A DNA stretch of 64,000 nt from an uncultured Lysobacteraceae bacterium (GTDB lineage: Bacteria > Pseudomonadota > Gammaproteobacteria > Xanthomonadales > Xanthomonadaceae): NCBI GenBank assembly GCA_937897645.1, contig CALCNV010000140.1, forward strand, positions 62,001 through 126,000, given 5' to 3'. Positions 8,208 through 15,981 of the stretch are shown here, piece after piece. The stretch's first letter is position 1. Every line of letters starts with the position of its first letter. The position numbers were made by a program, and so were the translations under genes. The notes under the pieces were generated by a model. The model saw only the letters and a program-made list of their open reading frames with translations. It had not been told where the DNA came from and did not search any database.

Positions 8208-8762
8208 TCAATCCTGTCCGTGTGCCAAATGTTTCGAGGCATGGCGGCGGGCAATGAGACGGTCCAGTGAAATGACGCCAGGGCCACGCGCCATCAGGTA
8301 CAGCAGCAGCGCCGCCCACAGACCATGGGTGGGATAGGCGCTCGGGTAGACGAAGACCTGGATCACCAGGGTCATCACCAGCAGGCTGAAAGCGGACAGG
8401 CGCGTGGCCAGCCCCAACAGCAGCAGCACCGGCAGCACATGTTCTGCTATCGCGGCCATGTAGGTGGCAAGCACGGGATCGATCAGTGGCAGTGCGTACT
8501 CACTGCGGAACAATTCGATGGCGGTACAAGATACGTGCGGCATGCCAAATTCGATGTCCCACCCAATCGGATCGAGCACAAAGCCTTCAACCTTGGTCTG
8601 CCCGGACGTCCAGAATGTGACCGCCAGCGAAACGCGCGCCAGCAATTTGATCGCGTCTTCCGGGATGCGTGCGAACAGGGCATGGATGCCATGGATCGCG
8701 CGCGCAGTGGGCCCGCGTGGTCGCAACATGGTATCGGCAAGGGTGGGGTTCGCAGTGTTCAT
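8208..8762 (-). CDS. DoxX family membrane protein
   Basis: The 184-residue protein has a DoxX domain with four predicted helices, starting at KLLARVSLAVTFWTSGQTKVEG (quoted from KLLARVS to GQTKVEG, about residues 38-60). The later helices include VLPVLLLLGLATRLSAF and LWAALLLYLMARGPG. In the gold-induced gigPABT operon and in bufferin operons a DoxX gene follows the DUF2063 gene, as here. Its role there is not settled; a membrane redox or quinone-linked function is a reasonable guess. The ATG at 8762 is preceded by GGAGTG, lying in the end of bufC. It forms part of a six-gene transcript. Confidence 0.87.
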   Translation of the reverse strand: MNTANPTLADTMLRPRGPTARAIHGIHALFARIPEDAIKLLARVSLAVTFWTSGQTKVEGFVLDPIGWDIEFGMPHVSCTAIELFRSEYALPLIDPVLATYMAAIAEHVLPVLLLLGLATRLSAFSLLVMTLVIQVFVYPSAYPTHGLWAALLLYLMARGPGVISLDRLIARRHASKHLAHGQD

Positions 8763-8766
8763 CGCA

Positions 8767-9558
8767 TCACTCCGGTGTGGAATCCAGCGCCACCACCAGC
8801 TGGTGCTGGATGAGCAGGACGAGCAGGGTTTCAAGCGACACCGTGGATGCCTGCCGGCGATGATCCATGTGCAAGGCGCCCAGTGGCATGCCAGTGCGCA
8901 GGCGATCCAGCAAGTCGGTGGCGCCCGATGGCAGTGGATCCACGCACACGTCCGACTGTGGACGCGTCACCAGGACACATTCGGCCTTATCCAGATCAAT
9001 CGCACCCAGGCGGGCATCGCTTATGTCAGCAAGGCCTTGGTGCGCCGCCCAGATCGAATGGACGGCATATCGCGAACTCAGCCAGGCGCAGGCCGGGTGC
9101 AGCGCGAGGCGCGTGCCGGCGATGCGTTCCGGCGTGGCCAGCAAGGTGTGGAAGTGCGACACGTCGAGCGGATCGGCATCGGCGGCGTGGTAGGCCTGTG
9201 TGCGCAGGTATTCCAGCCGCGCCACGTCGGCCAGGTAGGGGACGGGCGCCGCGGAGTGGCATGCTGCAATGAAGTCGGCGAAGCCTGCGCCGTATTCGGA
9301 AATGATCGGTGAACGCGGAGGATCCGTGCGCACACGCTCGCGTGCCATCGCGCGGAAGAAATCTTCGCCTACCAGCGCTTGCGTCACCCGAAAGTCGGCG
9401 GCCAGTGCATCCACCAGCGCGACCACGATGTTATTGCGATGTATGGCGAATCGTTGCGCTGGATTGATTCCAGCCGTGACGCGCAGGCCGGCAGGCACGC
9501 CCAGCCCGGGTTGCCACAGGGCGGCGGCAAAGGATGATTGGGTGGACATTGCATTCAT
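8767..9558 (-). CDS. bufC: DUF2063 family protein, MNIO partner (BufC/GigB-like)
   Basis: The 263-residue protein carries the N-terminal DUF2063 helical domain (FAAALWQPG ... RFAIHRNNIVVALVDALAA, about residues 10-53), followed by a second, mostly beta C-terminal part. In MNIO peptide-modification systems this partner binds the precursor and presents it to the DUF692 enzyme, much as MbnC does for MbnB. The start overlaps the end of bufB by four bases (ATGA), so the two proteins are made together. The pairing DUF692 plus DUF2063 is diagnostic of these systems; the biochemical role in this organism is inferred. Confidence 0.87.
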   Translation of the reverse strand: MNAMSTQSSFAAALWQPGLGVPAGLRVTAGINPAQRFAIHRNNIVVALVDALAADFRVTQALVGEDFFRAMARERVRTDPPRSPIISEYGAGFADFIAACHSAAPVPYLADVARLEYLRTQAYHAADADPLDVSHFHTLLATPERIAGTRLALHPACAWLSSRYAVHSIWAAHQGLADISDARLGAIDLDKAECVLVTRPQSDVCVDPLPSGATDLLDRLRTGMPLGALHMDHRRQASTVSLETLLVLLIQHQLVVALDSTPE

Positions 9559-10484
9559 GCTGCAATCCCGTCATGCACGTTCTGCAGCGCATCGAGGTTC
9601 AGGTCTGCTGCATGCGCCTCGGAAGACAGTACGGCATAGGCAGGCACATCACTGTCCCATTCGATCAGTGTGGGGATTGGGCCTGTACGCAAAAGCACAC
9701 GGGCATACAACGCCCACACTGCGTCCGTGACCGCAGCGCCGTGGTTGTCGATCAACACCAGGTTGCCGTCTTCGTCCACCTGTTCGGCATGGCCGGCCAA
9801 GTGGATCTCGCCTACTGCATGTAGCGGCAAGCAATCCAGATAGGCGAGCGGATCGCGTTGGTTGTTGCGGCACGAGACATAGACATTGTTCACGTCCAGC
9901 AGCAGGCCACAGCCGCTGCGTTCGACGACCTGACGGATGAAGTCCTGTTCGGAAAAGGTGCTGGCTTCGAACTCGAAATAGATACTTGGGTTTTCAATAA
10001 GAATTGGCCTGCGTAAACGGGTCTGCACCTGTTCGATGTGCGTGCAGACGCGGTCCAGCGTGCGGGTGTCATAGGTGAGTGGCAGCAGGTCATTGAGGAA
10101 GTGGTCGCCGTGGGTGGACCAGGCCAAGTGTTCGGAAACAGCATCCGGTTGATAGCGATCCACCAGGTACGCGAGGCGGTCGAGATGATTGCGATCCAAT
10201 GGTTCTTCCGTGCCGATCGACAGGCCCACGCCGTGCAGGGACATCGGTCGTTGCTCGCGCATGCGTGTCAGCCAGGCATGCGGTGGGCCACCGGCGCCCA
10301 TGTAATTTTCGGCATGCACTTCGAAGAAGGCGGGTGCGTTTGCATCCTCCATCCAGTCTTGCAGGTGTTGTGGCTTGAATCCGGCGCCTGCGCGAGCAGG
10401 CAAGCCGGTACCAAGGCGTGCACGAGACACGCCATGCGGAGATGGGGAGGGTGGATTCATCCGCATGGCATGCATCGCTTGCAT
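9555..10484 (-). CDS. bufB: DUF692 multinuclear non-heme iron oxidative enzyme (MNIO; BufB/GigA-like)
   Basis: The ~309-residue TIM-barrel enzyme belongs to DUF692, the family of MbnB, TglH and BufB, which use two or three iron atoms to rearrange cysteines in ribosomal peptides. Likely iron ligands and barrel motifs are visible in order: FFEVHAENYM, SLHGVGLSIG, SEHLAW, LIENPS, LLLDVNNVYV, HLAGH and IEWD. Four in-frame ATGs occur within 24 bases (10484, 10475, 10466, 10460) and none has a strong ribosome site. The first was taken because it lies 10 bases after the bufA stop. The expected substrate is the four-cysteine peptide encoded just upstream. Confidence 0.9.
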   Translation of the reverse strand: MQAMHAMRMNPPSPSPHGVSRARLGTGLPARAGAGFKPQHLQDWMEDANAPAFFEVHAENYMGAGGPPHAWLTRMREQRPMSLHGVGLSIGTEEPLDRNHLDRLAYLVDRYQPDAVSEHLAWSTHGDHFLNDLLPLTYDTRTLDRVCTHIEQVQTRLRRPILIENPSIYFEFEASTFSEQDFIRQVVERSGCGLLLDVNNVYVSCRNNQRDPLAYLDCLPLHAVGEIHLAGHAEQVDEDGNLVLIDNHGAAVTDAVWALYARVLLRTGPIPTLIEWDSDVPAYAVLSSEAHAADLNLDALQNVHDGIAA

Positions 10485-10494
10485 CGGCGTCTGC

Positions 10495-10824
10495 TCAGCC
10501 GGCTTTGGCTGGCTTCTTGGCCATGAAGGCGGCCAACTGGCCGTAACCGGTCGATGAGGTCTTCGATTCGGTCTTGGTGCAGGTACCGGCGGGCACGTAC
10601 TTCCACGAATTGGCCTGGTGGTCCGTCTTGGACGATCCGGCGCAACTGGTGCCGGCGCCAGCGGCGCAATCGTTCTTTCCGGCCATGGCGATGCCGTAGC
10701 AGCGTTCCTTGGCAGCCGCTGCCTTTTCAGCGGCGGCAACAGGCGTGGCAGACATGGCAAGGGCGGAGCCAAGCGCGGCGGCAAGGGCGAAGGCAGGCAG
10801 CAGGGTGCGGGTCTGGGATGTCAT
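10495..10824 (-). CDS. bufA: DUF2282 precursor peptide (bufferin-like, BufA/GigP)
   Basis: This 109-residue secreted protein has a long N-terminal signal peptide (about residues 1-32, cleavage after ATPVAAA). A short mature part follows with exactly four cysteines, at 42 (RCYGIA), 53 (NDCAAG), 61 (TSCAGS) and 82 (AGTCTK). The pattern CYG-x-A-x-AG-x-NDCAAG and the WKYVPAGTC segment are typical of DUF2282. In Caulobacter such proteins are MNIO-modified RiPPs, called bufferins, that sequester copper in the periplasm, and related genes are gold-induced in Cupriavidus. A GGAGA ribosome site precedes the ATG at 10824. It is the first gene of the operon. Modification and metal binding here are inferred. 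Confidence 0.9.
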   Translation of the reverse strand: MTSQTRTLLPAFALAAALGSALAMSATPVAAAEKAAAAKERCYGIAMAGKNDCAAGAGTSCAGSSKTDHQANSWKYVPAGTCTKTESKTSSTGYGQLAAFMAKKPAKAG

Positions 10825-10914
10825 GGGGATTCTCCGAAAGATGGGTAGGTGGCGCGAGGTGGCGGGGCTGGCTCCAGCATGCGCAGGCTCCAGCACGTCC
10901 TCACACCTGAAGGA

Positions 10915-10939
10915 TTCGTTCCATCGGGGAAATAGTTAC
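10915..10939 (-). promoter_or_regulatory. SigF-type ECF promoter of the bufferin-like operon
   Basis: On the minus strand, GTAACT (10939-10934) is followed 15 bases later by CGAA (10918-10915). This closely matches the GTAACC-N16-CGAA element described for Caulobacter SigF. It lies about 90 bp upstream of bufA, so the sigma factor encoded at the end of the operon probably transcribes its own operon. Inferred from the motif. Confidence 0.65.
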
Positions 10940-10990
10940 GCCCGATTGCAAAGCCATCCAGCGGTGCTAGCCTCGTGGTCGGTTTTCCAG

Positions 10991-12085
10991 ATGGCCTGGC
11001 TGCATCGAGTGCGCAAGATCCTCCACATCGACATGGATGCCTTCTATGCATCGGTCGAACAACGCGACAATCCCGACCTGCGCGGCAAGCCCGTCATCGT
11101 CGCCTGGCGTGGCGCGCGTTCGGTGGTGTGTGCGGCGTCCTACGAAGCCCGCGTCTTTGGCGTGCGCTCGGCGATGCCGGCGGTGCGCGCGGAGCGGCTG
11201 TGCCCGCAGGGGATTTTCGTGCCGCCGGATTTCACGCGTTACAAGGCGGCGTCGAAAACCATCCGCGATATTTTCCTGCGCCATACCGACCTGGTCGAGC
11301 CGTTGTCGCTGGACGAAGCCTACCTGGACGTTACCGAACCGAAGACCGACTTTCCCAGCGCCACCGCCATCGCGGAAGACATCCGTCGCCAGATCCGCGA
11401 GGAAACGACGCTTACCGCTTCGGCTGGCATTGCACCCAACAAGTTCCTGGCCAAGATCGCCTCGGACTGGCGCAAGCCGGACGGGCAATTCGTGATCCGT
11501 CCACAACACGTGGATGCGTTCCTCGCGCCCCTGCCCGTGGCCAAGATTCCCGGCGTCGGCAAGGTGATGCAAGGAAAACTGTCGGCGCTGGGCATCGAGA
11601 TCGTCAGCGACCTGCGTGAATTCCCAATGGAAGAACTGCAGCGCCACTTCGGCAGCTTCGGTGCGTCGTTGTACCGGCGTGCACGCGGCATCGACGAACG
11701 CCCGGTGCAACCCGACCAGCCGGTTCAATCGATCTCGGCCGAGGACACCTTCGCGCAGGACGTGCCGCTTGATGCACTGGAGCCGACCATCCGCCGGTTG
11801 GCAGTCAAGATCTGGGAGGCCTCGCGCAAGACCGAGCGCGTGGGCCGAACGGTGGTGTTGAAATTGAAAACGTCGCAGTTCCGCATCCTCACCCGCAGCC
11901 ATACGCCGGAGTCACCGCCGGCTTCATTGGAAGTGCTGACCGACATCGCGCTATCGCTGTGTGGCCGCGTGGAGCAGCCGGCAGGCACGTTGTATCGACT
12001 GGTCGGCGTGGGGCTGGGTGGGTTTCGCGAGCGTGAAGAGGGTGCATCGCAGGGCTCGCTGTTCGGCGAAGCGGGCGCGACCTAG
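10991..12085 (+). CDS. dinB: DNA polymerase IV (Y family)
   Basis: The 364-residue translesion polymerase has the two catalytic carboxylate motifs HIDMDAFYASVE (about residues 12-23) and SLDEAYLDVT (about 108-117), the AGIAPNKFLAKIAS finger/palm segment, a helix-hairpin-helix thumb (IPGVGKVMQGKLSALGI) and the little-finger domain. Length is close to E. coli Pol IV (351). The ATG at 10991 was chosen because homologues begin a few residues before the first catalytic motif; the frame is open far upstream through the bufA promoter. No C-terminal beta-clamp motif could be confirmed beyond the final GSLFGEAGA stretch, which resembles one (QGSLF). Confidence 0.95.
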   Translation: MAWLHRVRKILHIDMDAFYASVEQRDNPDLRGKPVIVAWRGARSVVCAASYEARVFGVRSAMPAVRAERLCPQGIFVPPDFTRYKAASKTIRDIFLRHTDLVEPLSLDEAYLDVTEPKTDFPSATAIAEDIRRQIREETTLTASAGIAPNKFLAKIASDWRKPDGQFVIRPQHVDAFLAPLPVAKIPGVGKVMQGKLSALGIEIVSDLREFPMEELQRHFGSFGASLYRRARGIDERPVQPDQPVQSISAEDTFAQDVPLDALEPTIRRLAVKIWEASRKTERVGRTVVLKLKTSQFRILTRSHTPESPPASLEVLTDIALSLCGRVEQPAGTLYRLVGVGLGGFREREEGASQGSLFGEAGAT

Positions 12086-12114
12086 TAGTCCAGTAGCTGG
12101 ATATGGCAACAAAC

Positions 12115-12275
12115 CATTCGTAGTGAGCTTGCCCAGAACCCGGTTCGTGGTGAGCTTGCCTAGAATACCGTTCATGGTGAGCCTGTCGAACCATGCCTTT
12201 CGCGCAGAGCGCGGGTTATCGCAAACCCACGCATGCCACCAAGAGCGTGGTTCGACAGGCTCACCACGAACGGGA
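12115..12275. repeat. Tandem and inverted TTCGTGGTGAGCTTGCC-type repeats
   Basis: Three head-to-tail variants of a ~28-bp unit (CCATTCGTAGTGAGCTTGCC, CGGTTCGTGGTGAGCTTGCC, CCGTTCATGGTGAGCCTGTC) are followed by an inverted copy ending GGTTCGACAGGCTCACCACG. The outer arms can pair, and a smaller hairpin lies within. This GTTCGACAGGCTCACCACGAACGG motif is widespread in proteobacterial intergenic DNA. It fills the gap between dinB and gph. Confidence 0.75.
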
Positions 12276-12345
12276 TTCCTGAAAATGCCAGCCGCGAGCG
12301 GGACAGGTATGCTTGTGGGCCGACCATGAAACACGCGGACAACCC

Positions 12346-12993
12346 TTGAGCTTTCCCTACGCACTCGTCGTCTTCGACCTCGACGGCACCCTGGTCGACA
12401 GCGCTTCGGACATCGCCGAGGCCGTGAACCGCACGCTGGTGGACTGGTCGTTGCCGCGCGTCGAGGAGCCTGTCATCCGCGGCTGGATCGGCGACGGCGC
12501 GCGCGCGCTGGTGGGCAGTGCATTCGCGCATGCCGGAAAGCCCGTCGATTTGGATGAAGTGATGCCCGGCTTCATGGTGCACTACGCCGATTGCCTGCTG
12601 CTGTATCCGACGGTCTATCCGGGCGTGGTCGAAACACTGCAGTCCTTGCGTGATGCGGGCATCGCGGTGGCGGTCTGCACCAACAAGCCGGAGCGCTTCG
12701 TGCGTCCGTTGCTGGATGCGTTGGACCTGGGCCAGTATTTCGAATGCATCGTCGGCGGCGACACGCTGCCTGAGCGCAAGCCCAGCGCGTTGCCACTATT
12801 GCACGCGGTCAATCGTTTTGGCCTGCAGCCGGCGCAGTGCCTGATGGTGGGTGATTCAGCGACCGACCTGCAGACGGCGGCCGCCGCGAAGGTGCCGATG
12901 GCGTTGGTGACCTATGGCTACCTGCGCGGAATGGATCCGCATTCGGTTGCAGGCGTGCGCGTAATTGGCGACATGCGCGAATTGCTGGACTAG
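12346..12993 (+). CDS. gph: Phosphoglycolate phosphatase (HAD superfamily)
   Basis: The 215-residue HAD hydrolase would dephosphorylate 2-phosphoglycolate formed during DNA repair or oxygenase side reactions. HAD motifs are clear: I FDLDGTLVDS, II CTNKPE, III K in PERKPSALP, IV MVGDSATD. No ATG lies in frame near motif I. A TTG at 12346 fits homologue starts; another TTG at 12313, with a GGACAGG ribosome-like site upstream, would add 11 residues. A tiny ATG frame encoding MKHADNP (12326) ends over the chosen TTG. Other HAD phosphatases such as PpaX remain possible but the motif spacing favours Gph. Confidence 0.88.
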   Translation: MSFPYALVVFDLDGTLVDSASDIAEAVNRTLVDWSLPRVEEPVIRGWIGDGARALVGSAFAHAGKPVDLDEVMPGFMVHYADCLLLYPTVYPGVVETLQSLRDAGIAVAVCTNKPERFVRPLLDALDLGQYFECIVGGDTLPERKPSALPLLHAVNRFGLQPAQCLMVGDSATDLQTAAAAKVPMALVTYGYLRGMDPHSVAGVRVIGDMRELLD

Positions 12994-13009
12994 TTGTCCT
13001 GTGCGAAGA

Positions 13010-13161
13010 GCAAATCCTCCCCGGCCCTCCTTTTTCAAAGGAGGGGGTGCGCATGCAGGGCCGTGTCGTGGAATTCCAGGGCTCCACGCATGCATCGGTT
13101 GCGTGTGTGTTGCTTGCGCTTGGCCTCCCCCTTTGCAAAAGGGGGATTGAGGGGGATTTGC
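13010..13161. repeat. Long imperfect inverted repeat with CCCTCCTTT / AAAGGAGGG hairpins
   Basis: The outer arms GCAAATCCTCCCC (13010) and GGGGGATTTGC (ending 13161) can pair. Each side also contains its own hairpin: CCCTCCTTTTTCAAAGGAGGG on the left (21 bases, given here only by its arms CCCTCCTTT and AAAGGAGGG) and CCCCCTTTGCAAAAGGGGG on the right. The structure lies between the convergent gph and btuB genes and could terminate both, though U-runs are weak. Confidence 0.65.
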
Positions 13162-13168
13162 TTTTGCT

Positions 13169-15052
13169 CTACTTCGCCGACTGGTAACGGATGCTCAGCC
13201 CGTACTCGCGACCCGGCTGGTGGTACCAGGCGATGGTTTCGTACTCGCGGTCGAAGACATTGGTCGCGCGTGCCTGCAGCGTCCAGTCGCGGTGCAGCGC
13301 GTATTCCACGCGCAGATCCAAAGTGCCATAACCGGCCAGGCGCACGCTGTTGGCGGCATCGTCGAAGCGGTGGCTCGCGCCGTTGGCGGTAATGCCGAAG
13401 CGGAAATCACCAAAAGCGCGATCCACATCGACGCGCGCGGTGTCGCGTGCACGCCGGGCCAACACATTGTCGCGGTTATAGCCGTCGGTGCGGTTGCGCG
13501 GATCGGCGTGGCTGACCTGCGCGGCCAAGTCCCAGCCTGCCAGCGAGATCGCACCGGTCAATTCGGCACCGCGTATGCGCGCTTTCTCGATGTTGTTGGG
13601 CAGGAAGATCGCGGCATCGTAGGAAACAAGATCATCCACGCGGGTCTCGTACAAGTTGAACGTCCAGTTCCATGTGCTGGCATATTGCGCCAGCCCGATG
13701 TTCAAACTCTTCGAGGATTCCGGCTTCAGGTCCGGGTTGCCGAAGAACGGGTAGTACAGGTCGTTGAACGTCGGTGCCTTGAAGCCTGTGCCGTAGCTCG
13801 CATTGAGCTTGAAGCCGCCGCCGAAGGCCATGCCCCAGCCGAGGCTGCCCGTGGTGTGGTTGCCGAACTGTTCGTTGTCGTCATTGCGCACGCTGGCCTG
13901 GAGCTGCTGCGTGCCGAACGTGCCCTGGTATTCGACGAACACGCCGGTGTTGTCGCGGCTGTCCGCGTCGAAGGCCGTGGTGCTGGTGATGTCATCCTGC
14001 TGCCAATCGCCGCCGACGCTAATCAATTGCTTTTCGCCAAAGCTGAAATCGCCCTGCACGGATGCAGTGTCGCGACGCGTGTCGAAGGTGCCCACGAAGT
14101 CGCGCATGCCTGCAAGGGCGTCTGCGTAGTAGCTGTCGGATTCGTCCAACGCGCGGCCCACCTGCGCCGTGACCTTGATGCGTTGCGAAGGCGTCCAGCC
14201 CAGTCGGCCGCCGAGCACCTGCTGCAGGTTGTCGGATTCGTTGCCGCTGTAGATGCTGCCGTCGAATTCATTGAAGGAATCGGCGTTGAGGAAGTGGGCT
14301 TCGACTTCCACGCTATCCGTGATGTTGATGCCGCCGCGCAGGTTGATCGACAGGTTGCGGTAGCCGTCGTCATCAGGTTCGTCCGCATAACACCCTGCGC
14401 CCCAACCGGCGGCGGTGCCGCGGCAGGCGTTGATGCCGTCGGTTTCCTGGTAGGCCGCCTGTGCGCTGACCCAGGCGCGATCGCCGCGGTAGCTGAAACC
14501 GCCGCCGGCTTCGCGCAGGTTGTTGCTGCCGCCGCCCACGCGCAGGTTCTTCTGCAGGCCGGTGCCGCCGCGCACAGTGAAAATCTGGATCACGCCGCCG
14601 ATGGCTTCCGATCCGTACAGGCTGGAGCGCGGACCGCGCACGATTTCCACGCGCTCGATCTGGTCGATCGGGAAGTCCTGGAACATGGCCAGGCCGGCGG
14701 TGGCCGAGCCGACGCGGATGCCATCGACCAGCACCAAAACATGGTCGGATTCAGTGCCGCGGATATTGACCGTGGTCAGCTTGCCCAGGCCGCCCTGGTT
14801 GGACAGGCTGATGCCGGCGCGGCCCTGCAGCAGGCCTTGCAAGGAGCGGGCCTGGCTGCGCTCGATCGCTTCGCGATCAATCACCTCTACCGGCAGCAGG
14901 CTGTCCTGCACGGCGACTTGCGTGCGCGTGGCAGTGACCACGATTTCATCGAGTTCGGTGGCGCGCTCGTCGCTTTGTGCAAACGCGGCGTGGGGAAGTG
15001 CCAGCGCGATGGCCAGCGTGAGGATGTGGTGCGTGGTGTTGCGTGGTTGCAT
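13169..15052 (-). CDS. btuB: TonB-dependent vitamin B12 receptor
   Basis: The 627-residue outer-membrane receptor would import cobalamin using TonB energy. A signal peptide ends at about residue 26 (ALPHAAFA). A TonB box is visible as DEIVVTATR, the plug domain contains VNIRGTESDHVLVLVDGIRV (about residues 93-112) and RVEIVRGPRSSLYGSEAIGG, and a 22-strand barrel follows. Length matches BtuB (about 600-620). The cobalamin riboswitch upstream confirms the ligand. The ATG at 15052 begins the signal peptide; in-frame sequence further upstream lies inside the riboswitch and is not translated. No btuCDF or cob genes are adjacent. Confidence 0.95.
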   Translation of the reverse strand: MQPRNTTHHILTLAIALALPHAAFAQSDERATELDEIVVTATRTQVAVQDSLLPVEVIDREAIERSQARSLQGLLQGRAGISLSNQGGLGKLTTVNIRGTESDHVLVLVDGIRVGSATAGLAMFQDFPIDQIERVEIVRGPRSSLYGSEAIGGVIQIFTVRGGTGLQKNLRVGGGSNNLREAGGGFSYRGDRAWVSAQAAYQETDGINACRGTAAGWGAGCYADEPDDDGYRNLSINLRGGINITDSVEVEAHFLNADSFNEFDGSIYSGNESDNLQQVLGGRLGWTPSQRIKVTAQVGRALDESDSYYADALAGMRDFVGTFDTRRDTASVQGDFSFGEKQLISVGGDWQQDDITSTTAFDADSRDNTGVFVEYQGTFGTQQLQASVRNDDNEQFGNHTTGSLGWGMAFGGGFKLNASYGTGFKAPTFNDLYYPFFGNPDLKPESSKSLNIGLAQYASTWNWTFNLYETRVDDLVSYDAAIFLPNNIEKARIRGAELTGAISLAGWDLAAQVSHADPRNRTDGYNRDNVLARRARDTARVDVDRAFGDFRFGITANGASHRFDDAANSVRLAGYGTLDLRVEYALHRDWTLQARATNVFDREYETIAWYHQPGREYGLSIRYQSAK

Positions 15053-15169
15053 GCAAGTGTCTCCATCGCGCACGACCCGTACGCGTTGTGGGATTGGAGT
15101 TGCAAGCAGGAACAAGCATGCGAAGGGCCGCAGCACGGACCGCCGCCGCAATGCCCGCCGCATTGCAAC

Positions 15170-15408
15170 CAGTGAGCCCAAGGCCGGTCTCCGGGCTTGC
15201 GAGTTGAAGCAGTCACTCGCGAGAGTGCTGGTTCGGCCGTGGCGCCTTCCCATGCGGAATCCCGTGAGGAATACCGGCAGATTCCGCGGAATCTGCTGAC
15301 ACAGTGGCTGGTTGCGTTGGCTGGCTCGCTTACCGTTGCGGGGGCAGCGCTGGACTCGTCATGCACGACCGTGGTCGTTGGACTCACCGGCTTCCCGTTT
15401 CAACCCTT
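15170..15408 (-). ncRNA. Cobalamin (B12) riboswitch controlling btuB
   Basis: On the minus strand the core reads GCTGCCCCCGCAACGGTAAG and, further 3', the B12 box AGCCCGGAGACCGGCC (plus coordinates about 15182-15198), both diagnostic for the class. The 5' end is marked by GGGAAGCCGGTGAGTCC (near 15398-15382). Around 120 bases separate the B12 box from the btuB ATG and form the expression platform. No U-rich intrinsic terminator is obvious there, so translational control by masking the ribosome site is more likely. High cobalamin should shut off the receptor. Confidence 0.95.
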
Positions 15409-15518
15409 GTGCACGAATGCGCCGTCGGGTCACCTTGAAGCGCGTGCAGTCTACCTGATGGCGCGATGCATTGCCTTCAAACGATGGCTCACGCGAGGAT
15501 CGGGTCAGCACGACTGTT

Positions 15519-15585
15519 GTAGATCCGAGCTTGCTCGGATGATTCTGATTCCATGCAAAGAGCATCCGGGCAAGCCCGGAACTAC
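15519..15585. repeat. GTAG-headed REP pair (copy 2, degenerate right arm)
   Basis: The left arm GTAGATCCGAGCTTGCTCGG is intact. The right arm reads CCGGGCAAGCCCGGAACTAC, with compensating changes that keep its own small palindrome. It separates btuB control DNA from the TfoX-like gene. Confidence 0.8.
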
Positions 15586-15600
15586 AAATAGCTATTCGCG

Positions 15601-15981
15601 CTATTCGTGCTCTTCGCTCTCGGGCTCGTCCAGGAAGCCGCCGTACGACGGCGCTTCGTCTTCCTGCACCATCGTGGTGGTCACCGGACCAGCGGCTTGT
15701 CGGCCACGTGGGAGTGGCAACAACGCGGTGGCGGCTTCCAGCTCGGCAATCAATACCAGGCGTCGTGCTTCAGGCACTTCCTGCCAATGACAATCGGCCA
15801 GTGCGCCTTCCAGCGCATACAGCAGGTTGAGGCTGGGGCGGAAACCGGCGCGCTTCACGCGCAGGAAGGCATCCACGGCGCCCGCCGCGGCGATGTCGTC
15901 GTAGGTGCGCAAACCCACCTGGCGCAACCACGCCGCAGACTTTGGTCCGATGTTGCGCAGCTTGGGTGCGGCGGTGGTCAA
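15601..15981 (-). CDS. TfoX/Sxy C-terminal domain protein
   Basis: The 126-residue protein consists of the TfoX C-terminal helix-hairpin-helix-like domain: LRNIGPKSAAWLRQVGLRTY (about residues 8-27), then DIAAAGAVDAFLRVKRAGF and LNLLYALEGALADCHWQEVP, followed by a short acidic tail. The N-terminal TfoX half is absent. Full-length TfoX/Sxy activates competence genes; the role of this stand-alone domain is unknown. The TTG start at 15981 overlaps the stop of the upstream gene (TTGA), so it should be translated by coupling with msrC. No in-frame ATG exists near the domain start. Confidence 0.82.
   Translation of the reverse strand: MTTAAPKLRNIGPKSAAWLRQVGLRTYDDIAAAGAVDAFLRVKRAGFRPSLNLLYALEGALADCHWQEVPEARRLVLIAELEAATALLPLPRGRQAAGPVTTTMVQEDEAPSYGGFLDEPESEEHE

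Noticed and set aside
10709..10990. Longer dinB start extending into the bufA region
   Set aside because: The extension overlaps the bufA promoter and coding region in antisense and has no similarity to Pol IV; ATG 10991 fits the family.
13220..15175. Long open frame (651 codons) on the plus strand opposite btuB
   Set aside because: It mirrors the btuB codons in a GC-rich background, has no domain and crosses the riboswitch. It is an antisense composition artefact.
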